DNA of 64,000 nt from Bryobacteraceae bacterium (GCA_019748195.1 JAIEPW010000028.1:1-64000), one strand, 5' to 3'. Shown: positions 8,934 to 17,385, counted from the stretch's first letter. The notes: generated by a model from the sequence alone, not told the origin. A program made the numbers and translations.

Positions 8934-10435
8934 CGTTGCAGGCTCCTGAGGCCGGCGTTGGCCCACCGCGTTTGCCCCGCCGCCGCGGGCTGTGCCGCCG
9001 CCGCGGGCGCCAGGCCCGAGGCGTGAATCGCGGCGGCGATCGCCGCCACTGCTTCCAACTCCGGCTTGTCCGGCGCCGGCGATCCGGCCCGCGCGAAGTA
9101 ATCCTCGATGAACCCCGTATCCAGATCCCCCGACCGGAACCGTCCGTCCGCCAGCACTCCGCGAAAGAACTCCAAATTGGTGCGGATGCCGGAAACGTAA
9201 TACTCACTCAGCGCCCGCAGCAGGCGGTCCGTCGCTCCGGCCCGCGTCTCGCTCCACGCCACCAGCTTCGCCAAAAGCGGATCGTAATCCAGCGGAACCG
9301 TCCATCCGGGATACACGCCGGAGTCGACGCGAATCCCCGGCCCGTCCGGCTCCTCCAGCCGTGTGATGGTTCCCGGAGACGGAAAGAAATTCTGGCTGGG
9401 ATCCTCGGCGTAGACACGGCACTCGATCGCCCACCCTCGCCAGCGGACATCCTCCTGCCGGATCGTGAGCTTCTCACCCGCCGCGATCCGCAGTTGCCAG
9501 TGCACCAGGTCCAGGCCGGTCACCAGCTCCGTCACCGGATGCTCCACCTGCAGGCGCGTGTTCATCTCCAGGAAATAAAAGTTGCCGGCATCATCGGCCA
9601 GGAATTCCATCGTGCCCGCGTTGTAATAACCCGCGGCTCGCGCGATCTTCAGGGCGGCTTCGCCCATCGCCTGCCTCATCCCCGGCCGGGCGTCCACCAG
9701 CGGCGACGGGCACTCCTCGATCACCTTCTGATGCCGCCTCTGAATCGAACACTCACGTTCGCCCAGGGAAATCAAGTTGCCGTGCTGATCCCCCAGCACC
9801 TGGATCTCGATGTGCCTCGGCTTCAGCACCAGCTTCTCGATGTACACTTCGTCGTTGTGGAAGGCGCGGGCCGCTTCACTGGCGGCATCCCGGATGGAGG
9901 ATTCCAGATCCTCCGCCCGGTCCACGCGCCGCATGCCCTTGCCGCCTCCGCCCGCCGCGGCCTTGATCAACACCGGATAGCCGATTTTCCCGGCGATCCC
10001 TATCGCCTCGCCAATGTCGCGGACCGGGTTTTCCGTGCCGGGAACCACCGGCGCTCCCGCCGCGATTGCGAGCTGCCGCGCCGCTGTCTTAGACCCCATC
10101 TTGCCGATCGAGTCCGCCGACGGCCCGATGAACACCACCCCCGCGCCCGCGCACGCCTTCGCAAACTCGGCGTTCTCACTCAGGAAACCGTAGCCCGGAT
10201 GGATCGCTTCGGCCCCGGTACGGGCCGCGGCATCCAGAATCTTGTCCATCCGGAGGTAGCTCTCCGAGGACGGCGCCGGTCCCAGGTGAATCGCTTCGTC
10301 CGCCATGCGAACCGCCAGCGACGCCCGGTCCGCGTCCGAGTAAACGGCGACGCTCGCGATTCCCGCTTCTTTCAGAGCCCGAATGACGCGGACCGCGATT
10401 TCGCCGCGGTTCGCAACCAGCACTTTGCCAAACAT
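8930..10435 (-). CDS. accC: Biotin carboxylase subunit of acyl-CoA carboxylase (501 aa)
   Basis: ATP-dependent carboxylation of the biotin carrier. The N-terminal biotin-carboxylase domain begins FGKVLVANRGEIAVRVIRAL; HPGYGFLSEN follows near residue 95; the ATP-grasp glycine loop KAAAGGGGKGMR is near residue 165; catalytic regions include FLEMNTRLQVEHPVTE near 295 and the C-terminal domain with PSPGTITR. Length is slightly longer than E. coli AccC, with an alanine-rich tail of about 45 residues without obvious domain. It overlaps the carrier gene by 4 nt in one operon. It could serve acetyl- or propionyl-CoA carboxylation; the missing carboxyltransferase would decide. A TAGAAT hexamer lies 9 nt before the ATG. 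Confidence 0.9.
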   Translation of the reverse strand: MFGKVLVANRGEIAVRVIRALKEAGIASVAVYSDADRASLAVRMADEAIHLGPAPSSESYLRMDKILDAAARTGAEAIHPGYGFLSENAEFAKACAGAGVVFIGPSADSIGKMGSKTAARQLAIAAGAPVVPGTENPVRDIGEAIGIAGKIGYPVLIKAAAGGGGKGMRRVDRAEDLESSIRDAASEAARAFHNDEVYIEKLVLKPRHIEIQVLGDQHGNLISLGERECSIQRRHQKVIEECPSPLVDARPGMRQAMGEAALKIARAAGYYNAGTMEFLADDAGNFYFLEMNTRLQVEHPVTELVTGLDLVHWQLRIAAGEKLTIRQEDVRWRGWAIECRVYAEDPSQNFFPSPGTITRLEEPDGPGIRVDSGVYPGWTVPLDYDPLLAKLVAWSETRAGATDRLLRALSEYYVSGIRTNLEFFRGVLADGRFRSGDLDTGFIEDYFARAGSPAPDKPELEAVAAIAAAIHASGLAPAAAAQPAAAGQTRWANAGLRSLQR

Positions 10436-10439
10436 GAAG

Positions 10440-10784
10440 TCACGATTCTAACAGGGTCTCGCCGCCGCCATACCATCGGCCGGCGAGCTCGTTCAGCGGC
10501 TGCAGAACCCCGCGCAACTGCCGCCCACGCTCGCTGAGACGGTAGCTGACCTGAGGCGGCGTCGAAGCCTCCGTGGTGCGCTCAATCAGCCCTTCCCCGG
10601 CAAGCATACGCAGCCTTTCCGTCAACACTTTGGCGGAGATACCCGCAACCTTTTCTTTCAGCGACAGGAAACGCAGCTCGCCGTTCTCCTGAAGCACCCA
10701 CAGGATATACAGGGTCCACGGTCCGGCCAGCAGGCGGATCAGCGTGTCCATCGGGCAGGAGCCGGGTTTGTGAATGCAGGACAT
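10440..10784 (-). CDS. HxlR-family redox-type transcriptional regulator
   Basis: 114-aa winged-helix protein of the HxlR/MarR-like family: LAGPWTLYILWVLQE, then SAKVLTERLRMLAGEGLIER (recognition helix and turn) and the wing VSYRLSERGRQL. Cysteines at positions 3 and 10 precede the first helix. HxlR relatives such as YodB, QorR and HypR sense electrophiles or oxidants through N-terminal Cys, so a thiol switch is plausible. It is divergent from the Old Yellow Enzyme gene with 75 bp between starts, the usual layout for autoregulation plus control of the reductase. It lies 4 bp from the end of the intergenic spacer before accC on the same strand. Confidence 0.85.
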   Translation of the reverse strand: MSCIHKPGSCPMDTLIRLLAGPWTLYILWVLQENGELRFLSLKEKVAGISAKVLTERLRMLAGEGLIERTTEASTPPQVSYRLSERGRQLRGVLQPLNELAGRWYGGGETLLES

Positions 10785-10859
10785 TCGTCACCGCTTACTC
10801 TACGGCACTCGGTTACTTTTTGCAACCAACCTCCTGCGGGATTCATCTGGAGCCCTGTG
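10785..10859. promoter_or_regulatory. Divergent control region of HxlR regulator and flavin reductase
   Basis: The 75-bp spacer contains an imperfect inverted repeat GGTTAC-TTTTT-GCAACC around 10811-10827 (one mismatch between arms), a candidate HxlR operator. HxlR proteins bind as dimers to such short inverted repeats; the assignment is by position only. Confidence 0.35.
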
Positions 10860-11927
10860 ATGGACAAACTCTTCTCCAAGTTCCAGCTCGGACCTCTCAC
10901 CCTTACGAATCGTATGGTGATGGCGCCCATGACCCGCAACCGCGCGTTTGGGACGGTTCCCAACGATCTTCATGTCGCCTATTACACGCAGCGAGCCTCC
11001 GCCGGTCTGATCGTCACCGAAGCGACCCAGGTGACTCCGGAAGGGGTTGGATACCCGAACACGCCCGGGATTCACACCGAGCAGCAGGCGGCTGCATGGC
11101 GCGAGGTGACCGCTTCGGTACACTCGGCGGGTGGACGTATCTTCTTACAGTTGTGGCATGTAGGCCGGATATCGCATCCTTCGCTTCAGCCCGGCGGCCA
11201 GCTCCCCGTGGCCCCCTCCGCCGTCCGCCCCGAAGGCGGCACATATACCTATCAGGGCTTCCAGGAGTTTGTGACCCCCCGCGCCCTCGAGCTGGAAGAA
11301 ATCCCCGGCGTCGTCGCGCAGTACGCCCATGGGGCGAGGCTGGCTAAGGAAGCGGGCTTCGACGGCGTGGAAATCCACGGCGCCAACGGCTACCTGATCG
11401 ACCAGTTTCTCCGTGACGGCACGAACCATCGCACCGACGCTTACGGGGGAACGCTTCAGAAGCGAGCCCGCTTCCTGCTGGAAGTTACAGAGGCGGTTGC
11501 CGGAGTCTGGGGGGCGGACCGTGTGGGCCTGCGCCTGTCGCCCACCAGCGGATTCAACTCAATGTCCGACTCGAATCCGGAGGCGACCTTCACTTACGCC
11601 GCTTCGGCGCTGAACCGCTTCGGCCTGGCGTATCTGCATATCATCGATCCGGTGGCCGAATCGAATCGCGTGGCGCCCGCCCTGCGGGCGGCGTTCCGGA
11701 ATCCTTTCATCGTCAACGGCGGCTACGATCGCGAGACGGGCGAAGCGGCGCTCGCCGGCGGCGAAGCCGATTTAGTCGCGTATGGCGTTCCTTTCCTGGC
11801 CAACCCCGACCTTCCGCACCGCTATCGCCACAATCTGGAACTGAACGCTCCCGACAGGGCGACTTTCTATACGGGCAAGGACAACGGCTACATTGACTAT
11901 CCCGCGGCCGCGGCCGCGCACGCCTGA
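10860..11927 (+). CDS. Old Yellow Enzyme family alkene reductase (NemA-like, 355 aa)
   Basis: FMN-dependent TIM-barrel reductase that uses NAD(P)H to reduce activated C=C bonds, nitro compounds or N-ethylmaleimide, in the cytoplasm. Motifs in order: MVMAPMTRNRA near residue 20, QLWHVGRISHP near 100, VEIHGANGYLIDQFL near 180 (the His and Asn of HGAN bind the substrate carbonyl), DGTNHRTDAYGG, FIVNGGYDR and DLVAYGVPFLANPDLP near the FMN phosphate. The ATG at 10860 (MDKLFSKFQLG) matches family N-termini, so the longer frame from 10770 is rejected. Divergent to the HxlR regulator, which probably represses it until an electrophile is present. Confidence 0.9.
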   Translation: MDKLFSKFQLGPLTLTNRMVMAPMTRNRAFGTVPNDLHVAYYTQRASAGLIVTEATQVTPEGVGYPNTPGIHTEQQAAAWREVTASVHSAGGRIFLQLWHVGRISHPSLQPGGQLPVAPSAVRPEGGTYTYQGFQEFVTPRALELEEIPGVVAQYAHGARLAKEAGFDGVEIHGANGYLIDQFLRDGTNHRTDAYGGTLQKRARFLLEVTEAVAGVWGADRVGLRLSPTSGFNSMSDSNPEATFTYAASALNRFGLAYLHIIDPVAESNRVAPALRAAFRNPFIVNGGYDRETGEAALAGGEADLVAYGVPFLANPDLPHRYRHNLELNAPDRATFYTGKDNGYIDYPAAAAAHA

Positions 11928-11951
11928 CCGGACGTGCGATGCTGGATCGAA

Positions 11952-12887
11952 ATGCCGAGCCTGATCCGCATTGCACCGGTGCTTGTATTTGCGAGCTCCA
12001 CGCTCGCCGCGGCGGACGCGTACCGCGTCTACCGCGCCGACGGATCGCCCGCCGCGCTGGAGGATATCCTCCGCGCGGCGCAGTCGCAGAGCGTTGTGTT
12101 CCTGGGCGAGAACCACGACGATCCCACCGCCCACAAGCTGCAGGTGGAGATCTTCCGCAAGCTCTACGAGACGCGCGGCGCGCCGCTGGCTCTTTCGCTG
12201 GAGATGTTCGAACGCGATGTCCAACTGGTGCTGAACGAGTTCCTCGCCGGGTTGATCCCGGAGGATCAATTTCTGGCGGCCGCCCGCCCCTGGAAGAACT
12301 ATAAGACCGATTACAAGCCGCTGGTCGATTTCGCGAAAGAGAAGAAGCTGCCGGTGATCGCCGCCAACGCCCCGCGCCGCTATGTGAGTCGGGTGGGACG
12401 CGAAGGGGCCGCCGGCCTGGAAGCGCTCTCGCCGCAGGCAAGGCAGTGGATTGCGCCGCTGCCGTACGCCGAAGCGAGCCCGCCCTACGGCGACAAATTC
12501 CTGAAGCTGATGGAGGACATGCGCGAACAGGCTCGCAAGCAGGCCGAGGAGGAAGCCAAGAAGAGCGGCAAGCCCGCCCCCCAGCATCCCCAGCGCGACC
12601 CCCGCAAGAGCCTCCAGTCGCAAAGCCTGTGGGATGCCACCATGGCCTTCTCCATCGCCGAGCACCTGATGCGCGAACCCGCCGCCCAAGTGGTCCATCT
12701 GAACGGCAGCTTCCACACCGATCAGGGTCTCGGCATCCCGGATCATCTCCGCCGCTACCGGCCGGGTACTTCGATGCTGGTGGTCACCATGGTTTCCGAA
12801 AAGTCCTTCCCGAATTTCGAGCCGTCCATGAAGGATCGCGGCGACTTCATCGTGGTGACCGACCCGTCGCTCCCCCGCACGCAGTAA
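11952..12887 (+). CDS. ChaN-like exported protein
   Basis: About 311 aa. The N-terminal segment LIRIAPVLVFASSTLAAADA is a signal peptide. The mature part matches the ChaN/DUF399 family (TIKI-like fold; ChaN binds haem in Campylobacter): VVFLGENHDDPTAH near residue 45, LSLEMFERDVQ near 80, a region YKPLVDFAKEKKLPVIAANAPR near 125, a charged insertion with EQARKQAEEEAKKSGK, and a late VVHLNGSFHTDQGLG. The conserved GEN/H and Glu residues are kept. Start ATG 11952 gives a clean signal peptide; an alternative GTG at 11934 adds six residues. Probably in the same transcript as the flavin reductase (24 bp). Function in this organism is unknown. Confidence 0.8.
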   Translation: MPSLIRIAPVLVFASSTLAAADAYRVYRADGSPAALEDILRAAQSQSVVFLGENHDDPTAHKLQVEIFRKLYETRGAPLALSLEMFERDVQLVLNEFLAGLIPEDQFLAAARPWKNYKTDYKPLVDFAKEKKLPVIAANAPRRYVSRVGREGAAGLEALSPQARQWIAPLPYAEASPPYGDKFLKLMEDMREQARKQAEEEAKKSGKPAPQHPQRDPRKSLQSQSLWDATMAFSIAEHLMREPAAQVVHLNGSFHTDQGLGIPDHLRRYRPGTSMLVVTMVSEKSFPNFEPSMKDRGDFIVVTDPSLPRTQ

Positions 12888-12895
12888 ATATTGGG

Positions 12896-13248
12896 ATTTC
12901 GAAGAGAATTGCCGGCCTCGTCGCGCCCACGCTGATGGTGATGATCGCGGCGGAGTATCCGCTGGTGCAGCCGCATCTTTACGATGCCCTCTTTCCGGCG
13001 TCCTGTGGTTTGTCGCGGGATTGGCGATCGTGCGGGCGCACAATCGGTGGACGCCGGATTGGACGGTGATAGTCACGTTGACCGGCTGGGCCGGCATCGC
13101 GCTCGGGCTGTTGCGAATGTTCGCCGCCAGCCTGTATCAGCGCGGCTCCGCGGCTGTCAGCCAGGGCGCGTTCCAGGTGCTGGAAGGTTTCCTGTTCGCC
13201 TGCGGCGCGGTGATGACGTGGCTCGCCTACCGGCCGGAGCGGAAGTAA
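12896..13248 (+). pseudogene. Frameshifted small membrane protein gene
   Basis: Two frames encode halves of one protein. Codons from about 12896 read ISKRIAGLVAPTLMVM and continue to HLYDA near 12989; the same sense continues in another frame as PLSGVLWFVAGLAIVRAHNR and on to a TAA at 13246-13248. Restoring one base in the CCC run near 12987-12990 joins them into a roughly 118-residue protein with about three membrane segments, a common small-membrane-protein layout. No ATG, GTG or TTG sits at the expected N-terminus (an ATT is at 12896; the first in-frame ATG is 12935). Read as a real decayed gene or a homopolymer sequencing error. The intact 3' piece alone would start at 13021. Confidence 0.6.
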
Positions 13249-13257
13249 CGCCTGCGC

Positions 13258-13719
13258 CTAGTCGAGCCTCGCACCGAACATCGAGAGCAGGTGACGACGA
13301 GCGAAATCCTCGTTCTTGATCTCGCGCCATTGGGAAAACACGTCCTCAGCCTGCTCAACGGCTCGATTGACATCGGTCTCCACGAGTGTCCAGCCAGTAT
13401 CGTAGTCGGCCCGCTCGCGCTCCTTCTGGAGTTGAGAGAAGTCACGGATAATGTTTTGCGGCGCTTGTTCCGGCGGCGTGAGCAGCTTCTTTGCTTTTGG
13501 GGCGAATCCGGAACTCATTTTCGAGTGCAGGAACATCCGCCCCAACCTGGCGCGCTGATCGGGGAATTCCCAATGCTCAACGAAATCCCCGACAAACAGG
13601 TGGAAGACAGCGTAATAAGCTGTCGAAATGCAGCGCCGCATGAGCGTTTGGCGCTGCTCCGCGATGCCCTTGTCTCGCAGAAACCTCGCATCATCAAGAA
13701 GCTCGTCCGCTAGGCCCAC
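13258..13719 (-). CDS. HEPN-like protein, cassette copy 1
   Basis: 153-aa helical protein. The stretch RRCISTAYYAVFHLFVGD near residues 28-45 and ADYDTGW near 107 resemble HEPN-domain proteins of the UPF0332 type, which are often RNases or partners of nucleotidyltransferases. A canonical R-x4-6-H catalytic motif is only loosely present (RLGRMFLH, residues about 60-67). Start is GTG at 13719, overlapping the stop of the preceding small gene by 10 nt, so translation is coupled. A paralogous protein sits at 27888-28391 with the same kind of partner. The RNase or toxin role is inference. Confidence 0.65.
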   Translation of the reverse strand: MGLADELLDDARFLRDKGIAEQRQTLMRRCISTAYYAVFHLFVGDFVEHWEFPDQRARLGRMFLHSKMSSGFAPKAKKLLTPPEQAPQNIIRDFSQLQKERERADYDTGWTLVETDVNRAVEQAEDVFSQWREIKNEDFARRHLLSMFGARLD

Positions 13720-14021
13720 GCCGGTTCCCGCAACATCGCTTGCTCTGACACACTCCGGAAGTTGTGATACGGGAATACACCCAGCGCTGGGAAATCTAGC
13801 TCTTCGGCCAATCTCCCAATCACACGCGTGGCCACTTCTCTGAGGCGGTTTCGGGCGGCATCGTCAGTGAGCACGATCCGGAAGAAAATGGACCACTGAT
13901 CGCTCCAGTCCTGCCCGACCTCGTAACGGATCCGCACCAGATCGGATCCTACAGATTGCTGGACCCGAGCAATGGCGGACTCGATCTCGGCCTGCCTCGT
14001 AACGGCTGCTGGGACAAGCAT
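13710..14021 (-). CDS. Small uncharacterised partner of the HEPN-like protein, copy 1
   Basis: 103 aa, first gene of the cassette. Shared with the second copy (28401-28718): an N-terminal LVPAA, RYxxxxDWS, the block FFRIVLTD followed by AA, and a C-terminal RSxSEQ...PAW. By hand alignment roughly 40% of positions are identical. It lacks the GS...DxD motif of minimal nucleotidyltransferases, so a standard MNT antitoxin is not supported. I do not recognise the family. Start ATG at 14021; 88 bp from the divergent exported-protein gene. Confidence 0.65.
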   Translation of the reverse strand: MLVPAAVTRQAEIESAIARVQQSVGSDLVRIRYEVGQDWSDQWSIFFRIVLTDDAARNRLREVATRVIGRLAEELDFPALGVFPYHNFRSVSEQAMLREPAWA

Positions 14022-14109
14022 AATAGTGTTATTTTACAGCACCAAATGGTCTTCGGATTCAAGAAACCGACTGCCTGCGACGTCAGTCAAAGGGAAACGG
14101 AGGACCGTC

Positions 14110-15846
14110 GTGCCTGCGGCCACAGTCAGTCGCCTTACACTCATTCTGATCTCTCCTCTTCTCGTCCCCGCCCAGGTCCCCGATCGCAAAGCGCAAGCCC
14201 TCGCTCACGCCGCGGATGTTTTCACCAGCGTCCAGCGCCTGAGCGACCGCAACATCGCCCTGCGCACCGCCGCGGCCCTCGCCGCCGAGGTTTGCAAGTA
14301 CGACCAACCCGCGGGGGTGAACCTCTTTCAACAGGCCCGGCTGATTTTTCCGCCGGCCGCGAACGTACCGTGGTATATCGGCGACCGCGGTTTCCTGCGT
14401 TCGCTCGCGCTCGCGTGCGATCCCGCTTTGCAAGCCGATTTCGGGGAAACATCGCCTACCTCCCAGGCCCGTACCGACCTCGCGGCCGCCCTCGCGGCGG
14501 TGCGTGGAAGTGAGCTTCCGGCCGCGGATCTCCCGCAGGTGCTGCAGCGCGCCGCGAGTGGTTTGCCGCTTCACGATCGGCCCGGAATGCTGGCGCTGAT
14601 GGATGTTCTCCAGCAGGTGCGGATGCGGTCGCCGGAGCAGGCGAACGCCGCGTTCCTTCAAGCAGCAGGGTCGCTCACGAACGTCGCGCCCGAAAGCGCG
14701 ATCCAAGGTCTGTATACTCTGGCCACCTACCTCTTTCAGGCGCCGGGTCAGAACGACCCGCGATCGGTGATTGTCCGCCCGCTCGAGGGCGGCGGCTCGG
14801 CATATTACTTCTCCCAGGTGCGCGCCGGAATCCCGGCTGATCTGGTTGCCGCCTATCTGCGGATCGCCGCGCCCCGGCTGGCCCTCATGACCGCCACCGG
14901 AACCGTCCAAACGCGACGCCAGGCGCTGGCTCATCAGCTTCTTCCTTTGGCCGGGCGCTACCACCCCGCCTCGATCGCGGATCTGCAGACCGCCGCCGGT
15001 CTGAAGACCGGCGTCGAAATTACTCCCGAAGTCCAGGCGTTGCTCCGTCCCGTCGATCTGTCGAAGCCGGACTTTGAAAAAGACCTCGCGGCCAAGGCGG
15101 AAGACGAGCTCGACGCGGAAAGGAAGGATGAGCTGCATCTCAGCTTGCTCATCTTCCTGATCCAATCGAACCGCCTCAAGGACGCCCTCGATATTTTGCC
15201 GAAGATCGGCAACAACAGCCTGCGCCGGGCGATGGCGGGACTTGTGGCTTTCCGCCAGGCCGAGGAAGCGCTCGCCTCGAGCCGGCCGGACGACGCCCTC
15301 CAACGAGTCGCCGCGGCGCCGGATCCGGTGTACCCGGCGATCCTGTCTCTGGCGCTGGCGGCGCTGCCGGACGCCGAAACCGCGGGTCGCCTGGGCGTCT
15401 GCCTGGATTTCGTCAACAAAGCCGATCCCGCGCACCGCGCCCCTTTGCTGGCCGGTGTGGCCTCCCTGATGGCGTCCGCCAAACCGGAGTTTGGGTTGGA
15501 AATCCTCCGGGAGGCGGTTCTGCAGGCAAACCAGTCGCTCCGCCCGCCGCGGCGACCGGAGGACCGCGATCCGGTGCTGTCCGTCACGTCCGATCCGCGA
15601 GGGTTCCTGGCCACGGTCGAGTTCCGCGGGAGGAAGCAGGAATTCCGTCTGCAACCAAAGGGGCTGCCGGCACTTGCGTTCACCGACGTGATCCGGGCAT
15701 TCCGCCGCGCCGACCCGGTCGTCCTCGCCGAGATCGCCGGCAAGCTCGACGACGAGAACAGCCGGGCGCGCGCGATCACCGCGGTCGTGGCGGCCGAATT
15801 GGAGCAGGCCTTCCGTCCCGAATCTCAGCCCGCCCCAGGGCGATAA
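14110..15846 (+). CDS. Hypothetical exported alpha-helical protein (578 aa)
   Basis: Start is the GTG at 14110, preceded by a strong GGAGGA at spacing 7; the frame is open further upstream to 13972 but that part overlaps the divergent cassette promoter. Residues 1-22 (RLTLILISPLLVPAQ) form a signal peptide. The rest is alanine/leucine-rich and helical with repeated A-x-x-L patterns, including LPQVLQRAASGLPLHD near 145, SLLIFLIQSNRLKDALDILPKI near 340 and AILSLALAALPDAETAGRLG near 405, consistent with TPR-like or alpha-solenoid repeats. The C-terminal 100 residues contain a beta-strand patch (FLATVEFRGRKQEFRL). No known domain recognised. Confidence 0.75.
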   Translation: MPAATVSRLTLILISPLLVPAQVPDRKAQALAHAADVFTSVQRLSDRNIALRTAAALAAEVCKYDQPAGVNLFQQARLIFPPAANVPWYIGDRGFLRSLALACDPALQADFGETSPTSQARTDLAAALAAVRGSELPAADLPQVLQRAASGLPLHDRPGMLALMDVLQQVRMRSPEQANAAFLQAAGSLTNVAPESAIQGLYTLATYLFQAPGQNDPRSVIVRPLEGGGSAYYFSQVRAGIPADLVAAYLRIAAPRLALMTATGTVQTRRQALAHQLLPLAGRYHPASIADLQTAAGLKTGVEITPEVQALLRPVDLSKPDFEKDLAAKAEDELDAERKDELHLSLLIFLIQSNRLKDALDILPKIGNNSLRRAMAGLVAFRQAEEALASSRPDDALQRVAAAPDPVYPAILSLALAALPDAETAGRLGVCLDFVNKADPAHRAPLLAGVASLMASAKPEFGLEILREAVLQANQSLRPPRRPEDRDPVLSVTSDPRGFLATVEFRGRKQEFRLQPKGLPALAFTDVIRAFRRADPVVLAEIAGKLDDENSRARAITAVVAAELEQAFRPESQPAPGR

Positions 15847-15913
15847 GCCTCCCTCCCGCCTCCCCTTCTGCTAACTTTGAGACGGAATCCAACGTGCTGT
15901 GCCGAGGTATTAA

Positions 15914-16396
15914 ATGAGCGAACCCGCCCGGAAGGACGTCTTCAATCTCCCCGACGAGGAAGACGACTTCAAAATGCAGCATGCGCAGATCGCCCCCGCC
16001 GAGGTGGACGATCTTCCGTCGATCTGCTTCTTCGACGAAAGCATGAACGATCCCAAAAGAAAGGAATGGCTGACGCGGTGCATCTTCGAGGAGAAATGCT
16101 GGGTGCTGCTTCTCGACGACACCATCGTCGCCTACATGGTCTTCGACAAATCCTTTTTTGAACACCACTTGTTGCGGTGGCTGTTCGTCCATCCCGACCA
16201 CCGGCGCGACGGCATCGCGGCGGACCTGGTGGAACACCTGGAATTGCTCGCCATGGACGAGCGCGTCTTTGCCTCCGTCCCGGAGGCGAACACAACCATG
16301 CGCCGCGTGCTCGAACGTCAGGGCTGGAAGATCAGCGGCACGTTGGAACAGGTGGAAGAGACCGGCAGCGCGATCGTCTACTACAAGAACATGTGA
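15914..16396 (+). CDS. GNAT-family N-acetyltransferase
   Basis: 160 aa, acetyl-CoA-dependent acyltransferase fold. The pyrophosphate-binding loop region is LFVHPDHRRDGIAADLVEHLE (residues about 91-111), matching the R/Q-x-x-G-x-G/A pattern; the C-terminal part ERQGWKISGTLEQ is the usual beta6-beta7 region. The first 20 residues are acidic and outside the fold, so the ATG at 15974 is a possible alternative start; 15914 has an upstream GAGG. Its stop overlaps the start of the flavin reductase by one base (TGATG), indicating one transcript. Acceptor unknown. Confidence 0.78.
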   Translation: MSEPARKDVFNLPDEEDDFKMQHAQIAPAEVDDLPSICFFDESMNDPKRKEWLTRCIFEEKCWVLLLDDTIVAYMVFDKSFFEHHLLRWLFVHPDHRRDGIAADLVEHLELLAMDERVFASVPEANTTMRRVLERQGWKISGTLEQVEETGSAIVYYKNM

Positions 16397-17379
16397 TGGC
16401 GATGCAGCGCCGGATCAGCATCGTGGGCGGCGGACCGGCGGGAAGCGCCGCGGCGATCGCCGCCGCGCTGCGCGGCGCGGATGCGCGGCTGCACGAACAA
16501 TCAGCCTTCCCCCGGCACAAAGTATGCGGCGAGTTTCTCTCCGCGGAGATCGAACCGGCGTTGGACCGGCTCGGGATCCGCGCCGGCTTCCTCGACCACG
16601 CGCCTGCTCGCGTCCGCACCCTGCGCCTGTACTTCGGGAAGACGCGAAAGTCCGCGCCTCTCCCTGAAGCCGGGCATGGGCTCAGCCGTTACCTGCTGGA
16701 CGATCTTCTCCGCCGCCGGGCACTGGATCTCGGAGTCTCGTGGACCCGGGAACGAGCCGCACAGCCCACCGGCGCCGCCGTGATCGCCAGCGGACGCGCC
16801 GCGCCGGCCGCCCCGGGCGATCGGCTTTTCGGCTTCAAGGCTCACTTCACCGGACCCCCCGACGATGCCGTGGAGTTGTTCTTCTTCCCCGGCGGCTACG
16901 TGGGCATCAACTGTGTCGAGCAGGGACGCACCAACGTCTGCGGGCTGGCCCGCGAATCCGCCCTGCGGCGATTCGCGTTCCAATACGACGAACTGCTGAA
17001 TGCCACGGCCGCAATCCGCGAACGGTTGGCGCCTCTGCGGCGTGAAATGGATTGGCTGTCGACGGGGCCGCTGGTGTTCGGCAACCGCTTCGGTTCCCCG
17101 GCCCCGCCGGAAACGTTCCTTGCCGGCGATGCGCTTTCCTTCGTCGACCCCTTCACGGGGTCCGGTCTGCTGGTTGCGATCCGCACCGGGGAGCTCGCCG
17201 GTGCGTCGGCGGCGGAGGACAGGCCCGTGGCCGGCTACATGGCGGCCGCCGCCGGCATCATCGGCCGGCCCTTTCGCTTTTCCTCGTTGCTGCGCGATGC
17301 GGTCCGGTGGGGCGAACTGCTGGTGCCCTGGATTCCCTCATCGCTTTTGTACCGGATTACCCGTCCGCGGGCGGGTTGA
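16396..17379 (+). CDS. FAD-dependent oxidoreductase of the geranylgeranyl-reductase type
   Basis: About 327 aa. N-terminal Rossmann fingerprint ISIVGGGPAGSAAAIAAA binds FAD; next KVCGEFLSAEIEP near residue 40 is the PxxKxCG/xxLS block of the GGR family; the second FAD motif FLAGDALSFVDPFTGSGL is near residue 240. Members reduce isoprenoid chains or act as flavin monooxygenase-like enzymes. Length is short for the family (usually 380-420 aa), with a reduced substrate domain. Start ATG at 16396 (an alternative ATG is 16402). Coupled to the upstream GNAT gene. Confidence 0.8.
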   Translation: MAMQRRISIVGGGPAGSAAAIAAALRGADARLHEQSAFPRHKVCGEFLSAEIEPALDRLGIRAGFLDHAPARVRTLRLYFGKTRKSAPLPEAGHGLSRYLLDDLLRRRALDLGVSWTRERAAQPTGAAVIASGRAAPAAPGDRLFGFKAHFTGPPDDAVELFFFPGGYVGINCVEQGRTNVCGLARESALRRFAFQYDELLNATAAIRERLAPLRREMDWLSTGPLVFGNRFGSPAPPETFLAGDALSFVDPFTGSGLLVAIRTGELAGASAAEDRPVAGYMAAAAGIIGRPFRFSSLLRDAVRWGELLVPWIPSSLLYRITRPRAG

Positions 17380-17385
17380 TTCGAC

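Noticed and set aside
13710-14021. Minimal nucleotidyltransferase antitoxin of a classic HEPN-MNT pair
   Set aside because: The GSxxxG/DxD motif is absent and the protein has a different conserved block (FFRIVLTD).
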